The translations under genes were made by a program, and so were the position numbers. The notes beneath the pieces were generated by a model. That model was not told the DNA's origin, ran no database searches, and saw nothing but the letters and a program-made list of their open reading frames with translations. From an uncultured Gammaproteobacteria bacterium (lineage in GTDB: Bacteria > Pseudomonadota > Gammaproteobacteria > Pseudomonadales > Azotimanducaceae): a DNA stretch of 34,742 nucleotides. Positions 8,063 to 16,981 of the stretch are shown here, one piece after another (position 1 is the stretch's first letter; every line of letters begins with the position of its first letter). The DNA lies in contig CAJWNY010000029.1 of NCBI GenBank assembly GCA_913043815.1, forward strand, positions 1 through 34,742, read 5' to 3'.

Positions 8063-8851
8063 ATGGCAAAACACATCGTTATACCAGCGAGGTATGCCTC
8101 TTCACGCTTGCCGGGTAAACCTTTGGCGCTCATCAGTGGTGTTCCCATGATTATTCACGTGGCTGCGCTGGCGGCTAAAACAATGGCTGATAACGTTGTG
8201 GTTGCCGTAGATGATCAAGGCGTATTAGATGTGGTTTTGGGTGCTGGCTATCAAGGGCTAATGACTCGGGCAGACCACCCGTCCGGATCAGATAGGGTTA
8301 TGCAAGTAGTCGATGAAATGGGCTGGGAAGATAAAGACCTTGTGATCAATATTCAAGGTGACGAACCTATGTTGCCACCACAAATTGTAGACGACTTGTT
8401 TAAAGCAATGGTCGCAAGAACAAATATCGAAATGGCGACGTTATCTGAACCCATTGCAAAGGGGGGCGATTTTTTAGATCCTAATGTCGTGAAAGTGTTG
8501 GTTGGAGACGATTTGTGCGCAATCAATTTTTCTCGTGCTCCTACGCCTTATCCTCGCGAGTCTATTGACGATGAGGTGTTGTTTAATGCTTTTATGCAAA
8601 GTGGAGTGGCCCGACGACATATTGGCATTTATGGTTTTAGGGTTTCTGGGTTGCGAAGTTTTGTTGGCTTAGGGGAGTCTCGGTTGGAGCGTGTTGAAAA
8701 ATTGGAACAATTGCGCTGGATAGAAGCTCGCAGAGATTTATTGGTTCTTGATGTAAAACAAAAAGTGCCCGGCGGAGTGGATACCCCTGAAGATTTGGCG
8801 AGGGTACAAAAAGAATTCGTGAGCAGCGGACACCTGCCCACAATCCAATAG
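8063..8851 (+). CDS. kdsB: 3-deoxy-manno-octulosonate cytidylyltransferase (CMP-Kdo synthetase)
   Basis: Cytoplasmic enzyme that makes CMP-Kdo from CTP and Kdo, the activated sugar added to lipid A before later acylation and export. At 262 aa it is near the normal length. The N-terminal nucleotide-binding motif IPARYASSRLPGKPL is typical; HPSGSDRV and NIQGDEP (metal and CTP site) follow, and VDTPEDL lies near the C-terminus. The ATG is 2 bases after the MsbA-LpxK stop, with GGAG upstream inside the end of that gene, so the two are surely co-transcribed. In Pseudomonas a small Trm112-like zinc protein gene lies between lpxK and kdsB; it is absent here. Confidence 0.96.
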   Translation: MAKHIVIPARYASSRLPGKPLALISGVPMIIHVAALAAKTMADNVVVAVDDQGVLDVVLGAGYQGLMTRADHPSGSDRVMQVVDEMGWEDKDLVINIQGDEPMLPPQIVDDLFKAMVARTNIEMATLSEPIAKGGDFLDPNVVKVLVGDDLCAINFSRAPTPYPRESIDDEVLFNAFMQSGVARRHIGIYGFRVSGLRSFVGLGESRLERVEKLEQLRWIEARRDLLVLDVKQKVPGGVDTPEDLARVQKEFVSSGHLPTIQ

Positions 8852-8887
8852 TCTCTGTACAAGAGAGTCGTATTTCCCTGTGTGAAG

Positions 8888-9655
8888 TTACTTAGGTGCC
8901 ATGCGGATACCGCCATCTAGGCGTATCGTTTCTCCGTTCAAGTAGGAGTTCTCTACAATCTGCTTGGTCAGGGAAGCATATTCTGGGGGGAGGCCCAAAC
9001 GCTTAGGGTACTGAACCATATCTATTAGTGGGTCTCTTACTGCATCAGGTGCGCCAGCCATCATTGGTGTATTAAATATGCCCGGCGCTATAGTGCATAT
9101 ACGAACGCCTTGGCGGGATAAATCACGAGCGATAGGTAGTGTCATACCTGCGACTCCTGCTTTACTAGCTGAGTAAGCTGCTTGGCCTATTTGACCATCA
9201 TACGCTGCTACTGAGGCTGTATTGATTACAACGCCTCTCTCCAATGCTTCACCTTCTGGTTCGTTCAATTGCATGATCGCTGCACATTTACTCAGAACTG
9301 AGAACGTACCGATGAGATTCACCTGAACAATAAAGTTAAATTTTGCAATGTCTAAAGCGCCTTCACGGCCTACGGTTCTAGAAGCTGCACCGATACCCGC
9401 ACAGTTAATATTGATATGGATAGCGCCAAAATCTTCGTGAATTTGATTAACCGCTGTTACTACGGATGCGTCATCGGTAACGTTCACTTGGTAAGCTTTC
9501 GCGTCGCCAAGTTCCTTTGCTGTAGCATTTGCTAAATCTGCATTCAGATCTAAAATTGCAACTTTACCTCCATTAGCGATAATCATTTCTGCGCTAGCTC
9601 TTCCGAGACCGGATGCGCCGCCTGTTATGACAGCGACTTTTCCTTGGATATTCAC
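8888..9655 (-). CDS. Short-chain dehydrogenase, 3-hydroxyacyl-CoA dehydrogenase type II-like
   Basis: Classical SDR of 255 aa: cofactor motif TGGASGLG near the N-terminus, Asp at the end of beta-2 (AILDLNAD) pointing to NAD(H), NCAG, and the catalytic Tyr/Lys in YSASK. The overall sequence, including ending in ETIRLDGGIRMAPK, resembles the HSD10/3-hydroxy-2-methylacyl-CoA dehydrogenase group used in fatty-acid or branched-chain amino-acid breakdown. I chose GTG 9655 because AAGGA sits 6 bases upstream; the longer ATG start at 9677-9679 has no ribosome-binding site. The gene is on the opposite strand to its neighbours, convergent with kdsB (36-base gap), and replaces the phosphatase gene that Pseudomonas has here. 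The exact substrate is not readable. Confidence 0.85.
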   Translation of the reverse strand: MNIQGKVAVITGGASGLGRASAEMIIANGGKVAILDLNADLANATAKELGDAKAYQVNVTDDASVVTAVNQIHEDFGAIHININCAGIGAASRTVGREGALDIAKFNFIVQVNLIGTFSVLSKCAAIMQLNEPEGEALERGVVINTASVAAYDGQIGQAAYSASKAGVAGMTLPIARDLSRQGVRICTIAPGIFNTPMMAGAPDAVRDPLIDMVQYPKRLGLPPEYASLTKQIVENSYLNGETIRLDGGIRMAPK

Positions 9656-9726
9656 ATGAATTCCTTTTTTTAGTTTCATTCAGCAGACTAGTATACCCTA
9701 AGCTTTTACGGAAATAGCGATTGCCT

Positions 9727-10275
9727 ATGAATCTCATATCAAATTTTATAGAGGAATCTGAAGCCCATGTTCTTGAAAATTGGTTGCTCAGTTCGAGTCA
9801 GATTTCATGGCAACAGGAGCAGTTCAAAATATATGGGATAAAACAGCTAGCACCACGTAAAATAGCTTGGTGCGGCGATGCTGGTCTTAACTACAGATAT
9901 ACCCAGCTAGATCATAGAACTCAGGGCTGGCCAGAACCTTTAGGGACGCTTAGAGATCGTCTTCAGAATGAGTTAGGTCAGCCGTTTAACTTTTTGCTCA
10001 TGAACAAGTATGTTAACGGAAGTCAATATATGGGCTGGCACAGAGACGATGAGGCAGGTTGTGTCGGTAAAATTGCTTCACTGAGTGTTGGCGCAGCGCG
10101 GCGCTTTGCCATTGATATAAATTCCGGTTCAGAGAGCGGGATTTCTCGAAAGAGCCTTGATTTAGGAAGTGGATCATTGCTCTTCTTTGATGGTCGACAG
10201 AGGCATTGTCTTCGCGCCACGAAGCGCTCTGTTGGTGTGCGGATTAATCTAACGTTTCGGAATTTAGCTTGTTGA
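9727..10275 (+). CDS. alkB: AlkB-type Fe(II)/2-oxoglutarate dioxygenase
   Basis: Member of the AlkB family (closest in style to ALKBH2/3-like bacterial proteins) that oxidatively removes methyl groups from alkylated bases in DNA or RNA. The iron ligands are seen as WHRDDE (His105, Asp107) and His160 in GRQRHCLRATKR; the 2-oxoglutarate-binding arginines lie in RINLTFR near the C-terminus. MNKYVNGSQYMGWHRD is a typical family stretch. 182 aa is normal. The start is uncertain: ATG 9727 is used, but TTG 9721, two codons earlier, has a weak GGA at better distance. Its stop overlaps the murB start, so the DNA-repair and cell-wall genes are co-translated. It could act on nucleic acids other than DNA. 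Confidence 0.88.
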   Translation: MNLISNFIEESEAHVLENWLLSSSQISWQQEQFKIYGIKQLAPRKIAWCGDAGLNYRYTQLDHRTQGWPEPLGTLRDRLQNELGQPFNFLLMNKYVNGSQYMGWHRDDEAGCVGKIASLSVGAARRFAIDINSGSESGISRKSLDLGSGSLLFFDGRQRHCLRATKRSVGVRINLTFRNLAC

Positions 10276-11267
10276 ATATCCAGCGTGAGTATCTTCTTGA
10301 GAATACATTTGGTCTAACCTCTCGCGCCCAGTGGGGTTGCGCCATCGAACACTTAACCGACGTTGTTGCTGCTCAGGACTTTTCTGAAAAGAACAATTTG
10401 TCGATGACTTGTCTGGGCTCAGGTTCTAATGTGATTTTGCAGCCTAAACTTGCCGGTCTTGTATGTTCTATACGCATTCAAGGTATCAATGTCATAGAGG
10501 AGTCCACCGACTCTGTTTTAGTTGAAGTAGGCGCCGGGGTGGTTTGGCATACGCTCGTGATGGAAAGCTTGAAGCGAGGCTGGTTTGGACTAGAAAATTT
10601 GGCACTAATTCCGGGCTCCGTTGGCGCAGCTCCTGTGCAAAATATTGGCGCTTATGGGGTAGAGGTTGCGCAGCTAATTGTTGGTGTAAATATCGTTGAT
10701 GGCTTTCGGGATAGCCGCCAAATAAAGCGAAAGGATTGTCAGTTTGTCTACCGTTCAAGTATTTTTAGGTCGCGGCCAGATTGGATTATTGTTTCCGTGG
10801 TGTTTCGACTGTCCAAGTTGCCAGCTATTGAAAGCAGTTATCCTGAATTGGAGAGGGCTTTGAAAGATTTACCAGCTGCTGAGCCGAGTGCCCAAAATGT
10901 TGCGGACTGCGTTATTGCTTTGCGTAGGCGCAAGCTGCCGGACCCTGCCGAATTCGCTAACGTAGGGAGCTTTTTTAAGAATCCTATTGTCACCATTGAG
11001 GTGGGTTCTGCGATGCAAAATCGTGGCTTTAAGATTTTTGCCCACGGTCAGGAATATAAGTTGTCTGCGGCGCAGTTGATCGATTACGCGGGATGGAAGG
11101 GAGTTCGGCATGGCGATGTGGGCTGCTGGGCTCAGCAACCTTTAGTCATTGTTAACTTTGGTGCAGCTCGCTGTGCAGACATCCTCAGTTTCTCCAAGGA
11201 TGTCGCTAACAGCGTATTCGAGCAATATCAGATTCAGCTAGAGCTGGAACCGTCGCTACTCTCTTGA
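10269..11267 (+). CDS. murB: UDP-N-acetylenolpyruvoylglucosamine reductase
   Basis: FAD-dependent cytoplasmic enzyme that completes UDP-MurNAc synthesis for peptidoglycan. The 332 aa fit the type I (E. coli-like) form. FAD-domain motifs LGSGSNVIL and [16 protein letters not shown] are clear, YRSSIFR lies in the middle, and the C-terminal substrate domain has [11 protein letters not shown] (catalytic Ser) and [13 protein letters not shown]. It must start at TTG: 10269 or the adjacent TTG 10272, both overlapping the last codons of alkB, with GGA at 10259-10261 as ribosome-binding site. No ATG occurs before the FAD motif. The last 34 bases overlap the 3' end of rne on the other strand. Confidence 0.94.
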   Translation: MLNIQREYLLENTFGLTSRAQWGCAIEHLTDVVAAQDFSEKNNLSMTCLGSGSNVILQPKLAGLVCSIRIQGINVIEESTDSVLVEVGAGVVWHTLVMESLKRGWFGLENLALIPGSVGAAPVQNIGAYGVEVAQLIVGVNIVDGFRDSRQIKRKDCQFVYRSSIFRSRPDWIIVSVVFRLSKLPAIESSYPELERALKDLPAAEPSAQNVADCVIALRRRKLPDPAEFANVGSFFKNPIVTIEVGSAMQNRGFKIFAHGQEYKLSAAQLIDYAGWKGVRHGDVGCWAQQPLVIVNFGAARCADILSFSKDVANSVFEQYQIQLELEPSLLS

Positions 11268-14089
11268 GAATTATTACTCTGCGGTTGGATTAAAACACCT
11301 TGCTTACGCAGGGCATTCTCGCGACCTCTGCGTTTCACTTCACGCGGGTCGTTTGACGCTCGTCCAGGTGCTCTGGTGGGTGTTGTAGTCTCAGGTTCAT
11401 CCACCGTAACCTCTTTGTCTCCTTTTACAATAGCATCCGACGGTGGGCTAAGTATCTCGTTAGGAGCTAGAAGAGCCTCTTCCGTAACAGCATTTGGTGA
11501 CTCCACTGCAGCTATTTTTGGAGTCTCGATTTCTGCGCCACTCTCAGGTACTTCTGTAACGACTTTATCAATTGCTGAATTTTCGGCTAGACTGTTTAGG
11601 CGTGCATTTGCTGGTTCCACAGTGTTCTCCGCAGCATCGACTGCTTTTTTGGTATTGCTAATTTCCGGCATTTCCACAGTACTGGCGTCTAGCTCTTCTT
11701 TTGGCTCGCTGTTGTCATTTGCGCTCGGTGAAGCCTTCGCTCCACGATGACGTGGGTCATTACTGGCTCTTTCACGAGGCTCAGCGGTGTCTTGCTCTCG
11801 CTTGGTGGAGCTTGCCTGCGCTTGCCCAGTCTTATTCTCAGTGGTTTGAATTACTGTGACCTTTGATTTTTCATCGACTTTGCGGATAGCTGTTTTGTTT
11901 TCACTATTGCGTGGCGGCGCTGAACGATCTCGTTGCGGTTGTCGTTTACTTTTCGCTAAATTTTCTTCGGAAGGTTGTCGCTCTTCCTTAGGCACGACTA
12001 CAAAAGGTTTAGACTCTTTTTTTGCAGCCGGTTTTTTGCTTTGCTCTGGTTCATCATCGCGGCGATTTTCTCCACGGCGTTTGTCCTCCCGGCGTGGACT
12101 TTGCCTTTCCCCCCTTTTAGAGTCTTTATTGCTATCTCTGTTTGAACGCTCGCCGGATGTTTGTTCGCCTTTACGGTTGTCGTCACGCGTTGCGTTATCT
12201 GACAGGCCTCGCTTCGAGCGACTATCTTGACTTTTACCGTCTTTTCTCAGGCCGACTTCTGTTTTGCTCTCATCATCGTTGCGTCGTCGATTACGACCGC
12301 TGCTTTCACGGTTGTTGTCGCTGCTGCGCTCACGACCGCTATCTCGACTGCTTGGCGCAGGTTTACGTCTAGATCGTTCCTCTGCCGCGACTTCATCAGA
12401 GAATAGGCTGCTGACTATGCGTTTGAATAGGCTTATTGTTGAGGATCTGGGTGTGGCTTTCGCTGAAACGTCAATGGGCGCTGGAGGTGCAGATTGAAGT
12501 TGCGTTTTTACTGCCGCTTGCGGCTTGGTTGGCAACGCCGCGTCTGCCGGGATCTCTTGCTGTTGGGCTTGATTAGCGAGGTCTGAAAGAACATTGCTGG
12601 GCACTTCACCTTCGCCCTCTACGTGATCCTCTCGAAGGCGTTCAACAAGATAGTGGGGTGTTTCTAAATTAGTATTTGGGATAATGACAATATGAGTGCT
12701 GGTGTGTTGTTCAATAGTTGCTAAGTCACCGCGCTTTTCGTTGAGCAGAAATGCACCAATAGCCAATGGCACTTGGACGCGAATAACCGCACTACGTTCC
12801 TTTAAAGATTCCTCCTCCAAGACTCGCAGAATAGCTAACGCGAGTGACTTCGTGTCTCTTATGCGGCCTTGACCATTACATCGAGGGCATAGACCGGTGC
12901 TTATCTCTTCTAATGATGGGCGTAAACGCTGCCGGCTCATTTCCATTAGTCCGAAGCGAGAAATTCTTCCTGTTTGAATGCGGGCTCTGTCAGTTTCTAA
13001 TGCATTACGCATGCGGTTTTCGACAGCGCGCTGATTTTTTGGGTTCATCATATCTATGAAATCGATGACAACTAGACCACCAATGTCACGAATGCGTAGT
13101 TGCCGAGCAATTTCATCTGCCGCTTCAAGGTTGGTATTAAGGGCAGTTTCTTCGATGTCGTGTCCCTTTGTAGCTCGGGCAGAGTTGATATCGATAGAGA
13201 CAAGGGCTTCAGTGGGGTCAATTACAATACTACCACCGGCGGGTAATTTAACCGTATGTTCGTAAGCTGTCTCAATTTGGCTTTCGATTTGGTACCGGCT
13301 GAACAGCGGAATTGAATCATCGTATGCTTTTACTTTGTCAGCATAGTGGGGCATTACCTGAGCTATAAATGCTGAGGCCTCTTCAAACGCTGCATCGCCT
13401 TCAATAAGTACTTCGCCAATATCTGCACGTAAGTTGTCTCTAATGGCTCTAATTACAGCGCTATTTTCTTGGTACAAGAGCGAAGGTGTTGGTTCTGTCT
13501 CGTCTGCATTTTGTATGGCTTGCCATAATTGCAGCAGATAGTTTAGATCCCAGTTCAGTTCTTCTGAGCTGCGACCAACGCCAGCGGTACGAACGATAAC
13601 GCCCATGCCATCCGGAATTTCAATTTGTGTCAATGCATCTCGTAATTGATCTCTTTCTTCGCCTTCGATACGACGTGAGATGCCGCCAGCTCGAGGGTTG
13701 TTTGGCATCAGTACCATGTAGCGACCGGCAAGGCTTAAAAACGTGGTGAGTGCGGCTCCTTTGTTGCCGCGCTCTTCCTTTTCAACCTGAACTAATATTT
13801 CTTGTCCCTCACCAACTAGCTCCTGGATGGGTGAGCGACTGCCGCCTTTCTTTTTGAAATATTCTCTAGAGATTTCTTTTAGCGGTAAGAATCCATGTCT
13901 TTCTGACCCGAAGTCGACAAAAGCCGCCTCCAGACTAGGCTCTACGCGTGTGATTTTCGCTTTGTAGATACTGGATTTTTTCTGTTCCCTGGCGACGTTG
14001 TCGACATCTAGGTCATAGAGTTTTTGTCCATCAACTAGAGCAATACGAACCTCTTCAGGTTGTCTTGCATTGATTAGCATTCTTTTCAT
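11234..14089 (-). CDS. rne: Ribonuclease E
   Basis: Essential endoribonuclease and degradosome scaffold for mRNA decay and rRNA/tRNA maturation. The N-terminal catalytic half is complete: MKRMLINA start, S1 domain, DNase I-like metal site with Asp300 (SIDINS) and Asp343 (VIDFIDM), and the zinc link CPRCNGQG (401-408). Residues 552-563 ([12 protein letters not shown]) match the amphipathic membrane-targeting helix of E. coli RNase E in position and style. The rest, to 951, is a disordered Arg/Lys/Glu/Ser-rich tail with two NDPR motifs (777-780, 913-916), as in Pseudomonas-type RNase E. Start: ATG 14089 matches the family and has AGGA 10 bases upstream; an in-frame GTG 39 bases earlier does not. 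The upstream region is about 1 kb and probably includes an autoregulated leader. The 3' end overlaps murB. Confidence 0.97.
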   Translation of the reverse strand: MKRMLINARQPEEVRIALVDGQKLYDLDVDNVAREQKKSSIYKAKITRVEPSLEAAFVDFGSERHGFLPLKEISREYFKKKGGSRSPIQELVGEGQEILVQVEKEERGNKGAALTTFLSLAGRYMVLMPNNPRAGGISRRIEGEERDQLRDALTQIEIPDGMGVIVRTAGVGRSSEELNWDLNYLLQLWQAIQNADETEPTPSLLYQENSAVIRAIRDNLRADIGEVLIEGDAAFEEASAFIAQVMPHYADKVKAYDDSIPLFSRYQIESQIETAYEHTVKLPAGGSIVIDPTEALVSIDINSARATKGHDIEETALNTNLEAADEIARQLRIRDIGGLVVIDFIDMMNPKNQRAVENRMRNALETDRARIQTGRISRFGLMEMSRQRLRPSLEEISTGLCPRCNGQGRIRDTKSLALAILRVLEEESLKERSAVIRVQVPLAIGAFLLNEKRGDLATIEQHTSTHIVIIPNTNLETPHYLVERLREDHVEGEGEVPSNVLSDLANQAQQQEIPADAALPTKPQAAVKTQLQSAPPAPIDVSAKATPRSSTISLFKRIVSSLFSDEVAAEERSRRKPAPSSRDSGRERSSDNNRESSGRNRRRNDDESKTEVGLRKDGKSQDSRSKRGLSDNATRDDNRKGEQTSGERSNRDSNKDSKRGERQSPRREDKRRGENRRDDEPEQSKKPAAKKESKPFVVVPKEERQPSEENLAKSKRQPQRDRSAPPRNSENKTAIRKVDEKSKVTVIQTTENKTGQAQASSTKREQDTAEPRERASNDPRHRGAKASPSANDNSEPKEELDASTVEMPEISNTKKAVDAAENTVEPANARLNSLAENSAIDKVVTEVPESGAEIETPKIAAVESPNAVTEEALLAPNEILSPPSDAIVKGDKEVTVDEPETTTPTRAPGRASNDPREVKRRGRENALRKQGVLIQPQSNNSQESSDGSSSS

Positions 14090-15110
14090 TTGTAATAAGT
14101 CCTGTAAAAGCTGACGCTCAGTTGCCACATTCTGAGCTCGGCTGATTTTTTGGACGTTACAGTGAGGTAAGAGACGGGAATACAGTGATATGACCGATCT
14201 AGATTAATCTAGAACCGGTTAAACGCTTCGATTCAACATGCCACCTAATCTCGCATAGCGCACTTCTTTAAAGCCCTATTTTAGAGGGCCTAGCGCTTAT
14301 AGGCTCTAAGTCATCGTATGCTCCGCCTCCTGTAATGAGAGGCGCATATGTTGACGTCGGCAAGCTTTTGACGATCTATATACTCAAAGCGATTTAACGT
14401 AGGCTTAAATCGCCGACTTCCGAGTTTTTTCGTCTCTGTGTTTTTGTCGTTGCGTTTTATTTCTTTGGATTCGGCAGACAACCTGCTCGAACCGCTAACA
14501 TCATTATTCTGTAATCTCTGCGGACACTTATCCGCGCTCTTCTACGACTGGCTAATTATCAATACGATCATTTCTTACGTCGGTAAATAAACCTGACTCC
14601 AAAATGCAGCTCTTAAGTCGCTTTCATCATCAGGCTATGGCTTGTCTGCCCTGATGCAATCACTATTTCGTCAAAATATTGGTGCTTTAGGCACCTCGTC
14701 ATTATAGAACGCTATTTAAAAATCGCTCTATGGTGGCCTTAGAGAACTCTCTCGAAGACCTAATTCTAAAAAATTTGAACAAGACGCTCTATCTCTTATT
14801 CTTGTCCGCTATGAACCCCTAGTAACGTCAGGTCTCTTCGCAAATTTGTCGTATCTTGCAGTATAGTTGCAAACTATGAAACCACCATTTACCTAACGTA
14901 TATTTCTGCGACACTAATTTCTCAAACCGGTGCTTTCAACAAGTTTCTTTAACTGCGCTCTCTCAGTAGAAAGGACCAATTTTAGTTGAAATAAGAACTG
15001 CACAATTGATTCCTTCTCTCGCCGCAGCATCTATTTGCATTTTGCAGATGCACATCACCGCTCAAGCTGTAAACTATTGCGCCATCGTCAATCTCGGAAG
15101 GAGGATAACA
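14090..15110. other. Divergent rne-rluC intergenic region, presumed rne 5' leader
   Basis: About 1 kb without a convincing ORF. Most of it probably becomes the rne 5' untranslated region (reverse strand); RNase E in E. coli controls its own level through such a leader, 361 bases long there. Several inverted repeats lie near rne: the 16-bp palindrome listed separately (14198-14213), GCCCT/AGGGC (14273-14289), GCCTA/TAGGC (14288-14304) and, closer to rluC, GCATCT/AGATGC (15027-15051). TACAGTGA is repeated at 14158-14165 and 14181-14188. The reverse strand has TATAAT (14706-14701) that could be a -10, but no good -35. The plus strand is markedly pyrimidine-rich in the middle. No known RNA family is recognised. 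Confidence 0.55.
14193..14219 (-). promoter_or_regulatory. Hairpin in the presumed rne leader
   Basis: A perfect 16-base palindrome at 14198-14213 (two TCTAGA arms around TTAA) is flanked by ACCG (14193-14196) and CGGT (14216-14219), making a longer stem with a small internal loop. It lies about 105-130 bases upstream of the rne ATG, within the expected leader, and could serve as an RNase E self-recognition hairpin like hp2 in E. coli. It could instead be a DNA-binding site, since the palindrome is perfect. Confidence 0.4.
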
Positions 15111-15164
15111 GTGTTTGCTAAACCCTTCAAACGATTAGTTTTTCTCTATACAAGGTGGGCTTAA
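15111..15164 (+). CDS. 17-codon leader ORF coupled to rluC
   Basis: A GTG at 15111 is preceded by the consensus Shine-Dalgarno AAGGAGG (15098-15104) with 6 bases spacing, among the strongest in the window. The ORF encodes MFAKPFKRLVFLYTRWA and stops with TAA at 15162-15164, whose last base is the A of the rluC ATG (TAATG). This is the arrangement of translational coupling. The peptide is basic and aromatic; no regulatory codon run is obvious. It may exist only to bring ribosomes to rluC, or it may act as a regulatory leader peptide. Confidence 0.5.
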   Translation: MFAKPFKRLVFLYTRWA

Positions 15165-16069
15165 TGGAAGTGACATATTTGGATATTGTGGATGCCGATG
15201 ACGTAGGTCAGCGCATTGACAATTTTTTGTTACGACATTTAAAAGGCGTTCCAAGAACCAAAATCTATCGGATTTTACGTAAAGGCGAGGTGCGGGTGAA
15301 CGGCGGGCGCATTAAACCAACTTACAGGCTTGCGTTGAATGACCGTGTGCGAGTTCCGCCGGTGCGAAGTCGTGAGCAAGCGCCGGTGCAAATGAATAAA
15401 GACACCGCTGATATTTTGGAACAATGCATTTTGTTTGAGGATGACGATCTTATGGTTATCAACAAACCGCCAGGGTTTGCGGTCCATGGCGGTAGCTCAA
15501 TTACCTCTGGGGTAATTGAGATGTTCAGAGTCATGCGCAGCCAGCCTAGGCTGGAGTTGGCGCATCGGATTGACCGTGATACCTCGGGTTGTCTTTTGAT
15601 TTGCAAGAAACGCCGTGTGCTCAGAGTTGCTCAAGAAGCCTTCCGGGAGAGAGTTGTGAAAAAAAAATACCATCTCATCGTTGATGGTGTCTGGCCTCGA
15701 GATTGTAGAAGTATTCATCACCGCCTTAAGAGATTTGAGAGTTCATCCGGTGAGCGCAGGGTTAGGGTCGACGGCACCGGCCAAGCGGCTCGGACTGACT
15801 TTGAAATAGCAGGTACGGGTCCCAATGCGACATTACTGTCGGCCAGCTTACACACGGGCAGAACTCATCAAATAAGAGTGCACGCGCAGTCTCAGCAGCA
15901 CGCAATTCTCGGTGATTCAAAATATGGTGGCGCAAACGCGCTGGAAGTGTCTCGATTATGTTTGCATTCGTCTCGGCTCATGGTGCCCTTCGGTTCTGAC
16001 CGACTAGACGTTTCTGCGCCCATTGAAGAAGAAATGGCCTCGATCTGGCGAGCTTTAGAATCGAAGTAA
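15164..16069 (+). CDS. rluC: 23S rRNA pseudouridine synthase RluC
   Basis: Cytoplasmic pseudouridine synthase of the RluA family; RluC modifies U955, U2504 and U2580 of 23S rRNA in E. coli. The 301 aa comprise an S4 RNA-binding domain (about 15-65, with VPRTKIYRILRKGEVRVNG) and the catalytic domain with HRIDRDTSG, whose first Asp (137) is the catalytic residue. KKKYHLIVDG and GRTHQIRVH are further family motifs. ATG 15164 has AAGGTGG 5 bases upstream and overlaps the stop of a 17-codon ORF; an in-frame GTG at 15155 is less likely. Position next to divergent rne supports RluC over RluD. The HAD and SohB-type peptidase genes that follow rluC in Pseudomonas are missing here. Confidence 0.95.
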   Translation: MEVTYLDIVDADDVGQRIDNFLLRHLKGVPRTKIYRILRKGEVRVNGGRIKPTYRLALNDRVRVPPVRSREQAPVQMNKDTADILEQCILFEDDDLMVINKPPGFAVHGGSSITSGVIEMFRVMRSQPRLELAHRIDRDTSGCLLICKKRRVLRVAQEAFRERVVKKKYHLIVDGVWPRDCRSIHHRLKRFESSSGERRVRVDGTGQAARTDFEIAGTGPNATLLSASLHTGRTHQIRVHAQSQQHAILGDSKYGGANALEVSRLCLHSSRLMVPFGSDRLDVSAPIEEEMASIWRALESK

Positions 16070-16171
16070 GCGGTGGAGCTGGTTACTTTGAGTTGCAAAG
16101 CTCGAAACACAAAAAAAGTTAGAGATACCCAATTTTTTTTGCTGCGGGCAAATTATAAGCACTAGTTAAAA

Positions 16172-16792
16172 CTAGCGGGGGAGTATGTTTATGCCAAACT
16201 CTTGCAGCCGCGAAACTAAGCGAATTAATGGTAATCCAACTAGAGCGCTTGGGTCGTCGGCATTTATAGATTCGAACAAGGCGACACCCAAGCCCTCTGC
16301 CTTAAATGCCCCGGCGCAATCTAACGGCCTGTCTAATTCAACGTATTTGGTGATTTGTGCTTTTGTCAGGGCGCGGAATTGCAGGTGAGTTGTTTCTACA
16401 TCTAAGGTGTATTTGTCCCTCGCATTATTTTGCTGCTCAGCGTTGCATTGGTAAATGGCTAGGCCGGTGTAAAAGGTCGCGGTTTTGCCGCTGCAATAGG
16501 TAAGGGATTCAACAGCCGCCTCTGCGCTGCCCGGCTTCTCTAAAATACGATGGCCGCAAGCGCCCGTTTGATCAGAGCCTATGACGACTTTGCCAGGGTT
16601 GTTTTGCGCAATTTTTTTCGCCTTAGCTAAGGCTAAGCGAGAGGCAATAGCGCGTGGTGACTCCATCTGCGAGTGCGTTTCGTCGATGTTTGGCGGTTGC
16701 TGACTAAAGTCTAGGTTTAGTTCTAGGCCTAGGATTTTGAGTGCGCGCGCGCGGTATTTGGAGGATGATCCGAGTATTATTTGGGAGGACAT
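16172..16792 (-). CDS. yceF: Maf/YceF-type nucleotide pyrophosphatase
   Basis: Maf-family house-cleaning pyrophosphatase, cytoplasmic, 206 aa. YceF-type members hydrolyse modified nucleotides such as m7GTP. Motifs: ILGSSSKYR at the N-terminus, PPNIDETH, the catalytic VIGSDQ, CSGKTATFYTGLA, and CAGAFKAEGLG near the C-terminus; these match YceF more than the dTTP/UTP-type Maf proteins. The gene sits between rluC and yceD as in related genomes but here is on the reverse strand, so it is transcribed away from yceD and towards rluC. The inverted repeat CTAGTT/AACTAG (16162-16175) overlaps its stop codon, but no T-run follows. Confidence 0.9.
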   Translation of the reverse strand: MSSQIILGSSSKYRARALKILGLELNLDFSQQPPNIDETHSQMESPRAIASRLALAKAKKIAQNNPGKVVIGSDQTGACGHRILEKPGSAEAAVESLTYCSGKTATFYTGLAIYQCNAEQQNNARDKYTLDVETTHLQFRALTKAQITKYVELDRPLDCAGAFKAEGLGVALFESINADDPSALVGLPLIRLVSRLQEFGINILPR

Positions 16793-16884
16793 AGTTATCG
16801 TGTCTAGGGTTAGAAAGTCATGCTGCTTGATGCGTAATAACGCTTGGGCTAGGTTAGTTATACCCTAAGTCAGAGGTGGAAAGG

Positions 16885-16910
16885 GCAAATTTTTCCAAAA
16901 TTTGCGCAAA
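16885..16910. promoter_or_regulatory. 9-bp-arm inverted repeat upstream of the yceD-rpmF-plsX-fab genes
   Basis: GCAAATTTT (16885-16893) and AAAATTTGC (16897-16905) are perfect inverted arms separated by TCC. The right arm overlaps a second perfect palindrome, TTTGCGCAAA (16901-16910). The site lies 72-97 bases before yceD, between it and divergent maf. Such a size and symmetry fits a dimeric regulator's operator; a hairpin in RNA is the alternative. I do not recognise it as a FadR, FabR or other known site. Confidence 0.45.
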
Positions 16911-16981
16911 ACTTAACTCTAGAGAACCAAATACACCGACTTTGACACCAACTTGCCTTTACAGAACAACAACAGGTACTT

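Noticed and set aside
9677-9679. ATG at 9677-9679 as start of the short-chain dehydrogenase
   Set aside because: No ribosome-binding site; GTG 9655 has AAGGA at 6 bases and gives the usual family N-terminus.
8852-10275. SDR-alkB pair as a mobile insertion
   Set aside because: No transposase, terminal repeats or target duplication are visible, and base use looks like that of the neighbours.
11376-12497. Several forward-strand open frames opposite the rne C-terminal tail
   Set aside because: They are Ser/Arg/Leu-rich mirror images of the charged RNase E tail and have no ribosome-binding sites.
16942-16947. Perfect TTGACA before yceD as a promoter -35
   Set aside because: No -10-like hexamer occurs 15-19 bases downstream, and the start would fall only about 5 bases before the ATG.
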